A DNA stretch of 64,000 bases from Alisma plantago-aquatica (taxonomy: Eukaryota; Streptophyta; Magnoliopsida; Alismatales; Alismataceae), in the NCBI GenBank assembly GCA_963693085.1, contig OY856412.1, positions 1,058,054,244 to 1,058,118,243 on the forward strand. The letters are read 5' to 3'. Every line of letters begins with the position of its first letter. The first letter of the stretch is position 1. This document shows, in pieces, positions 56,956 through 64,000 of this stretch. Under the pieces are notes generated by a model. The model did no database searches and was not told the origin of the DNA. It saw nothing but the letters and a program-made list of their open reading frames with translations. The position numbers and the translations under genes were made by a program.

Positions 56956-59900
56956 TATAACATCCCTGACCTGGGTTATAAACTAACCCTAGATGCTTTG
57001 TTTAAATATGTAATTAGATACTTGTGGTTATCTTTTGATATGTAATTAAAGCTTCTGAGGAACATATGTTTCCTTTTTCTGTCCTTTTGAACAATGTTGT
57101 AATATTGTTTTGTTAAATATGGACTAATGTGCAAATTACCCAATTAGAGGGGTTAACTTGCAAATTGCACATGTTAATATGTTCCTCTGGTGATAAGACA
57201 ACATGAGAATAAATATGATGTAGTGATATGGATTCTCCAAGCTTGAGCACCAAGATATAGCTTGTAGAGCAATCCTTGTGCTTTAAAACCTAGTTTTGGT
57301 GTAAAGTGCAATTTACCCAAAACCTAGGGTGCAACATGTAAAATATACTATCTAGAGTATCTCTCATGACTCTTGGCATCAAGTAGAGCAAAGATAATGA
57401 GGAGGGCGCCTCATTTGAATGATCAAATAAGAAAGACAACCTTTATATTAAATAACCAAGTTTTAAGCAAAATGACCCTTTTATATGTGCAACTTAGTAA
57501 GGTGTTTGGCTTCTTTTCCTCTAAACCTTGGATAAGGGAGGAGTTTTGCTTAAGTAAATAAAGGAGGAACGTGTCCAAGGAGGGGAGAAGGACTTATTTG
57601 AGAAATAAAGGAAATAATTGTCCTTGCCTTGAAAATATACCCAAAATATATAAGTACATCTTTTTCACAAAGCAAGGGATCGTTTCCCTTCATTCCTTCA
57701 CTTATCTCTTTGCTTGGGCTGACTAAGGAGAAGCTCAGGAGTAGAGGAGGACTACCAAACTGAATTAGGTAAGTTTTGATTGCCATCTAGCTCGAATTCA
57801 TGGAGGAAACCCTACTACAAAGTTGGTTTAGTAGTCTTCCTTACACAACTCTTCTTTCTAGCCAACTTCTCCATCTAAATCTTGAGGAACGGACCTTAGA
57901 TGACCTGTGGTGCCCAAGCCACCATTAAATCTATGAATCTTGGAGCTCTAGATCAGATCCTAAGGTGGGTTTTATAACTCTAACCCTTAAAGTTTTTCTT
58001 ATGCATCTTCTTTCTATGAAAACGTTGCTTCATCTCCTTCCTTAGATACTTCTATGTGTTCTTGCTACAAAATCCGTGAAGAATAGTCCATGTTCTTGAG
58101 GTAGAAGAAGATGGATTTATTTTCAAAGTTCATCCTAATCTTTCTTTAGCAAACGGTCCTCAACCTCTTTACCAAACAGTTTGCAAAACCGTTTGGAAGC
58201 AAACGGTTTCAAAACCGTTTGAGAGCAAACGGTTTCACAAGAACGTTTGGGAGCAAATGGTCCAACACCATTTGAATGAGTTGACCAAGCATTGACCATT
58301 TGGAGATCTTCTGTAAACATTATGGACTAATCACCCACCAAAAATCATCATCTAATTCCAAGTAAATCGCCAATTGAAGGCACCTTACTCACCTAAACCC
58401 TAATCGGGTTTATTGCTGATTTCAATAATGCAATCATGTTGAAGTTTGGGTTGAATGGCCCAAACGGTTTCAAAACCATTTGGGGATCAACCAAAGGGTC
58501 TCAAGACCGTTTGGTGATCACCCAAGACTGTTTGGAGGTCTATCAATAAGTGGAGTTGACCAATTGAGGGTCCAATCATATCAAGTTGTTGAATAATTAA
58601 TTGCTGATTTTGTGACTAAATCTAGGGTTCTACCCTTAAGTGAACGACTTGGTTTTTGATAAAATAATGGGAAAACGGTCTCAAGACCGTTTGGAGGATG
58701 TCCAAATGATCCCAAGACCATTTGGGGTCAGGTCATGACCCAATTGAGTGATGGGTCAATGGGTTCAACATCAATTAGACTCATGTTGATGCATGTTGAA
58801 GGGTGATCGATTCCAAACCCTAATCCAATCAATCCAAACCCTAATTGGTGATCAATTGAGGATCAATTGAGGGTCAAATCAATTGAGTATTGACCTAATT
58901 GACTCAATTGATGAGTGGCTAACCATGGCATGAACATTTGAGGGGTTCAACATTGGAAACCCTAACTCAATTGGAAGAGATGACACACTTTTTGGCCCAT
59001 GCAATTTTGAGGGTGTTTGGACCAAACGGTCTCAAGACCGTTTGGGACCAAACGTTCCCAAACCGTTTGGTGACCATGCGGTTTCAAAGATCGATTTGCC
59101 CATGCGGTTTCAAAGTCAAAGTTGGCCAAACGGTCAATGAGACCAAACAGTCTTCACCTCACCTAGGGCAGACGGTCTTGAGTGTGTACTTTATCAAACA
59201 GTCTTGAAAGTCAAAGGGACCAAACGGTCAACAACTCCAAACGGTTTCAAAACCGTTTGGAGGTTGAAAGTACAAAACTGTTTGAGGTTCAAAAAGGTCA
59301 AGAACGTTTGATGCTTTAGAGGTTAAGATGGTTTAGTGATTGTTTAACCTAAACCCTAGAGATACCTAAAGTAATTAAGGGACCAAGTAATTAGTGGATT
59401 AATGCATGTTATGACCAATGGTGAACATTACAAAAGTACCCTTGGTGTGATAGTATGACTTATACCCCTTGATCAAGCAAACCCTAATGACCATAATGGT
59501 GATGACATGACTTATGTTATCAAGGTTGATTTGACTTAACCTAATCAAGAGTGATGTAAACATCATCTAAATAGTAAGAGGAGAGAGAAGACTCCTAATA
59601 TGAAAGAAAATCAAGTAATATACTTCCAACATGTATGAATACATCTAATTAGGATATGATCCTTTATGGTGAGATCATGGAAACCCTAATTATGATGATT
59701 AATGAATCTTAACCTAATTGAGGGCATTAATGGAAGTAATTTTCATATATGATGATGGTATGATCTTAATTCACTGTAATGTGAATAGTAAACCCTAAAT
59801 TCTAGGGTAATATCATGTAATATGAATAGTAAACCCTAATCTAGGGTGATGAGATGAAATGAACAATAAACCCTAATTTTGAGTTATGCTTTTAAGCATG

Positions 59901-61830
59901 AAGCTCTGTTCTTCAAATATAAATGAGTAATCATTATACCTTTGAAAATCATAAGGGTTGAATAACCCTAATTGAATCGAATAGGGAAAACCCTAACCCT
60001 AGAAACCAACTGTGGTGATGTAACACGGTCGTGGTAGTTTATCAGTAGCACGACCATGTAAGGTAGCACGGCCGTGGTGTTTTATGATTAATTTGAAAAG
60101 AATTTGTATTGTGCATGTTTACAATTATACTAGTCATACAAGTTGTTATCAAGAGGTAATCATAGCCAGGTAAGGGTTATGATGCCACATTCTTTGGAAG
60201 TATTCTTTAAGCTTTGAAAATAATGATATGTTATGTTGCCTATAAAAAGGTAACTTTTGAGATGGATAGGCTGTATGAGCCATGAAGACCATCTGTATTG
60301 TTACAATCAAGGTCATGCTGTTAAATGACTTATGATGATCTAAGGGTTTGAACACCCATATTCCTGAATCATGATGATGAGATGGTTAGGGATTGACATT
60401 CCAATGATAACTGGATGTGAAATGAACTTGATACATTTAGTATTCTTTCTTTATAGCAATTGTTTAAATGGTTTATGTTTGAAAACATTCCTGGTTCTAA
60501 AAGAATGCTATAATGTACTTAAATAATCAAGTATAATGATATCATGTACAACCCTGACTATAGATCCATCATTGTCAGTAGCTTAATGGTGGTGAAACAT
60601 GTTTTCCTAAGGGAACTCCTGGAGAACATACTTTTGAGTATGTTGGGGTTATGGACGCGAATATCCTTACGCCCTAGTGTAGGATTTGATGTAAGATATA
60701 CCTCTAATCCATCAATCCTTCATTATATGTTTATTTTGGGATGATGTATCACTAATCTCTCGATGATGTTGTTAATTCCGCATCGGTGTGAGATAAACAA
60801 GAAATCCCTCGATGGCGAAGAGAGTACATAATGCCACCGTAACTCTAATAGCAAAGTTGCCAGAATACCCTGGAAAGATATTATAGAAGAGACATGAGAT
60901 GTCCTGCATGTTGATCCTCACACTGGCTGAGGAAGATGAGGTCATAGGAATCCGGCTCTTCTGATGACCTATGTATAATACTGATTGCGATTTCATAATG
61001 GTCGGTTGGAGTATGAGAGGTGTAAGTCATCTCCTCAAGGCATAATAATGTTTGAAAGACATAATCAGCTGTGTAGTATATTTGCTTAAGTTGAACTACG
61101 AGGAACAATGATTGATGATACATTGTTTATAATGTTCTAGTTGAATAACTAGTATACATGTTCTTCATATTCCTTATTGAGATATGCCTTGATATAAGTT
61201 ATAATTGAAATGATTGCTAAGAGAATGTTGCTTTACTTAATGTTAAACCTGCTGTTGAATGTTTAAAGTTATACTTCTTACTGTTATTCTATTTGTTGCA
61301 ATAACAATGCTTCTGGCGGAGAGTTATAACTCTCGCTGGGACAATTATTCAAATTGTCTCACCCCCGTGGGATTCGACTTTTTAGGTAGACGCCGAGGAT
61401 GAAGGAACCCATCTGAGGGTGAGCAACAACAACATCAGCAACAACAACATCAGGGACAACAATGATTCTCAGGTGGAGACACTATATGTCAAAGTCTTGT
61501 AGATAGCATGTCCTATGTGTCGTCTCTGTACTCTCAGGTCCTCAGAGTCAGTAGATCTGAGAGTTTTGGCTTAATGCCTCGAGAGTTTTGTATCTTGCCT
61601 TGTACAAATAATAGGGCAGTTGATGTATGTAGTCACTCGAGATGTGATTTTACAGAGATGTAAAGATGAATCATGTTGTAAACAATTTATCTTGTTTTCT
61701 TATAAAAGAGTTTTTTTTACTTAAAGATCTCTTTCTGAAAAGTTTTAATTTTTAGTGATTTTCATTAATTCCATTGCTAGTTAATCGCTTCCGCATTCGT
61801 TGATCGTGTTTTGGCGATTCCATCACCACA
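56956..61830 (+). repeat. Element D 3' LTR
   Basis: This 4875-bp LTR is uninterrupted and shows the empty site of E (gtagtgatatggattc, about 57220-57235). It starts TATAACATCC, where the 5' copy has TGTAACATCC, a G-to-A loss of the terminal TG. It ends CACCACA at 61830. TATA-like box 57647-57653 and telobox-rich part are kept. Confidence 0.93.
58146..59310. repeat. AAACGGT/ACCGTTT palindrome cluster in D 3' LTR
   Basis: Counterpart of 48461-49620, with inverted pairs at 58673-58692, 59024-59043 and 59239-59258. In one pair both arms have changed so that they still match (aaatggt and accattt, near 58256-58275). CpG decay in each arm could also produce that. Confidence 0.88.
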
Positions 61831-64000
61831 ATAAGTGTGACAGATAGGAGATGTTATGATGTTAGCTCTGGGGATTTGAGTATTTGGATATCCTGGCCCG
61901 GTATTTGAGTACTTGGATCAACCAGTATCAAGCTACTCTATCTATTCTTTCATGTATACCATGGCCAGGTATACAGTGGAAGGATGGTCTAGAGAGGAAC
62001 CCTAGAAATATTAGGGTTAGAAACAAGATAAGTAACATGAATTAAGAGCATAAATATAAAATGAGATAGAACTTTAATTTCATATTGTTGTTTTTATGGA
62101 GATGAATAGAAGAGCTCTTATATGTTTGAATTCAAATATTCAGTATTTTGAAATATATATGGGTCTTTAGGATTCATTGTACCCTATGTAGTTGTAGCAT
62201 TTATTGATTACATTCTTTGTATAAAGTAGACTAGAAATGATCTTTGAATGAGCTTTCCTAAGTGGATAAGTTTTCTTCCACACATTTGAGATGAATGGGA
62301 GTTGAGTAATCCTGAGTAGCTCTTGGCTTCAGGACTGCAGGTTGCGTCCTGGTCCGGCTGGCAGGATGCATTACTGGGATCTAATGACTCCTATTAGTAA
62401 CATAATAAGAGTAAATTTTGGATATATTAGATCCAAATTCTAGTATGAATGTATATACTCTAAGATTTTTAAGTATAAGGGAAAGACTGGGATAACTAAG
62501 AATCAGTTGGAACTGATATCTGAGATCCGATTGGGGCCTCATATGAGAAACCCTTAATTGTGAATAAAGGAACACAACATAAGGTTTAGATTAAGTTAAT
62601 TATTAGTATTATATGAACTCTAAATATAAAATGTGGAAAAGATATGAGAAAAGTATGTAAGGACCAATATAGTAAGAATCAATCATGAGGAATGGACTAT
62701 ATAATCGAGTCTAATGTTTTTATGTACTCCAAAGAAAAGGGAAAATAGAAGAAAAGAGTTAAGTATAAAATAAGTACATAGAAGTGAAGAAGTCTTCAGA
62801 AGAGTTAAAGTGAAGAGAACAAGACGAGCATGTAAATCATAAAACTAGGATAAGAAACTAAGTTGAAATAAAGAGAAATGTTAGAAATGATGAGCTTGAT
62901 TAAGGAATGAGGGTTATGATATAATTGAGATCTTGGAATGCATACCTTTATGAATAAGTTTAATACATTCATCCTTACCGCCTTTGGATTCTAAGTCTCT
63001 ATAGAACAATAAACTAATTTCTAAAAGAAGAACAAAAGTGTAGCTTAACCAATGAATAAGTCATATAAAGGTAGACTATATTCAAGAGGTAAAAACTGGA
63101 TTAAAAGAGATACTAAGTTTGACCCATGCATGAGCCATTTGATTTAAATTGAAGGATATGTAATGTATTAAACATGAGTTGAAACTAGTAGAGAGATTAT
63201 GGATTTAGAATTTCAACTTTACATTAGCAGAAGGATAAAAAGAAACATGTGCAACATGGTATATATGATCATACACCTAAAAGAAGCAACATGATCATAA
63301 GAGAAAACTAGAAGTTAAATATGATATGTGGAATAGTAGAATATGGTAAGGGGAATATGGAAAGTAATGAAAAGGTTTGAAACATGGTGGAGTAATATAG
63401 ATTATAAAAGAAAGAGGTTGCAAGATTCAAGAAAGTGCTAATTAGTCAAGTGTCCTTGTTGATAACTAATTAAACCTACATATGAGAAATGTATTAATGA
63501 ATGTTTGAAGATAAGAATTCTAAGTCTCAAAATCATCTTCTCTTTCATATCTTCCTTAATGAAAGCAATGTGGGAATGAAGTGATAAGAAAATGAATCAT
63601 ATCTGATGCATAACCACCATGGTAGAGGCATCTAGTGAATGTAATAATGACATACAATATGATGATGAAACCCTAGCAGGGTAAATTGAGAATGTAATCT
63701 ATTTGAATGGCCAAGTAAAAGAAAGGAAATTCAATTGATAAGATAAGGATGACTTTAGTAAAACTTGTGAGATCCAAAGTTTGAATTTCAAATTAAGGGA
63801 GCAAAGTTACACACAACAACGTCATGCTACTGATAAGGACCAAACCCTAGAATGTTTAGAGTTATAGTAGTTCAAGGGTTGTCACTAGTGATTTGACCTT
63901 GAATACTAGCATCTCTATAAAACAATTTCATGTGATTTGCACTATGAGAAGTAAAGTAGCACTGATAGTAATCCTAGCTAATCTGAAAGGTTGATGAACA
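61831..64000 (+). mobile_element. Element C-type interior, second copy, running off the window
   Basis: Collinear with 25028 to about 27208 of element C at high identity, including ataagtgtg and the same lack of open frames. It begins exactly at the end of the D LTR, with no C LTR or primer site between. It is therefore either a displaced part of a tandem C array or a second C element. Confidence 0.88.

Larger units (their letters stand above)
30548..61830 (+). mobile_element. Element D: Tekay/Del-type gypsy chromovirus interrupted by E
   Basis: The LTRs are about 4.87 kb. The 5' copy is split by element E into 30548-30820 and 47541-52123; the 3' copy is 56956-61830. They start TGTAACATCC (TATAACATCC in the 3' copy) and end CACCACA. 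The interior 52124-56955 carries gag, protease, reverse transcriptase, RNase H, integrase and chromodomain in gypsy order, all broken. The flanks do not match: C LTR on the left, C interior on the right, with no 5-bp duplication. Confidence 0.9.

Overview
The window is plant nuclear DNA made entirely of nested transposable elements. I found no host gene, tRNA or rRNA gene. A flowering-plant origin is inferred from the element families: Ty1/copia, a ZMYM1/TTF-type hAT, Tekay/Del-type Ty3/gypsy chromoviruses with a chromodomain, and an element with a tRNA-Asp primer site. Primer sites matching plant tRNAs and many AAACCCTAA teloboxes agree with this. The species cannot be named from the sequence.

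Layout, outermost to innermost. (1) A decayed Ty1/copia element opens the window: 5' LTR end near 437, primer site 441-452, gag 1210-2140, protease and integrase pieces to 3572. Its reverse transcriptase resumes at 20297 and runs to 21223. (2) A minus-strand hAT transposon (3581-20296) sits in the copia pol gene with an 8-bp target duplication (gctatcgt / gctgtcat). (3) Two LTR elements lie inside the hAT transposase gene. Element A (5431-11589, TSD GCTAG) is non-autonomous and carries a broken gene with Ulp1-type protease signatures. Element B (11715-18757, TSD CATGC) has 3.18-kb LTRs around 0.68 kb of noncoding DNA. The hAT gene reads through in order across 19335-18763, 11709-11595 and 5430-3600.

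(4) At 21224 element C cuts the copia RNase H region. C has 3.74-kb LTRs and a 3.5-kb interior without genes. (5) Element D (30548-61830), a Tekay-type element with 4.87-kb LTRs and decayed gag-pol, lies between C-family sequences, but its two flanks do not match as a simple insertion would. (6) Inside D's 5' LTR sits E (30821-47535, TSD GATAT), a tandem LTR-gag/pol-LTR-gag/pol-LTR structure. The window ends in C-type internal sequence (61831-64000).

B, C, D and E share a tRNA-iMet primer site and a conserved block before the polypurine tract. B and C therefore look like passengers mobilised in trans by Tekay-type relatives such as D and E. All coding regions are broken; most stops I could interpret are C-to-T or G-to-A changes, as expected for long-methylated, silenced DNA.

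The most unusual signals are noncoding: a run of about eight short hairpins in E LTRs (partly shared with C) whose outer stems differ yet stay complementary, a 20-bp-period array in the same LTRs, a cluster of AAACGGT/ACCGTTT palindromes in D LTRs, and the Ulp1-like gene in A.
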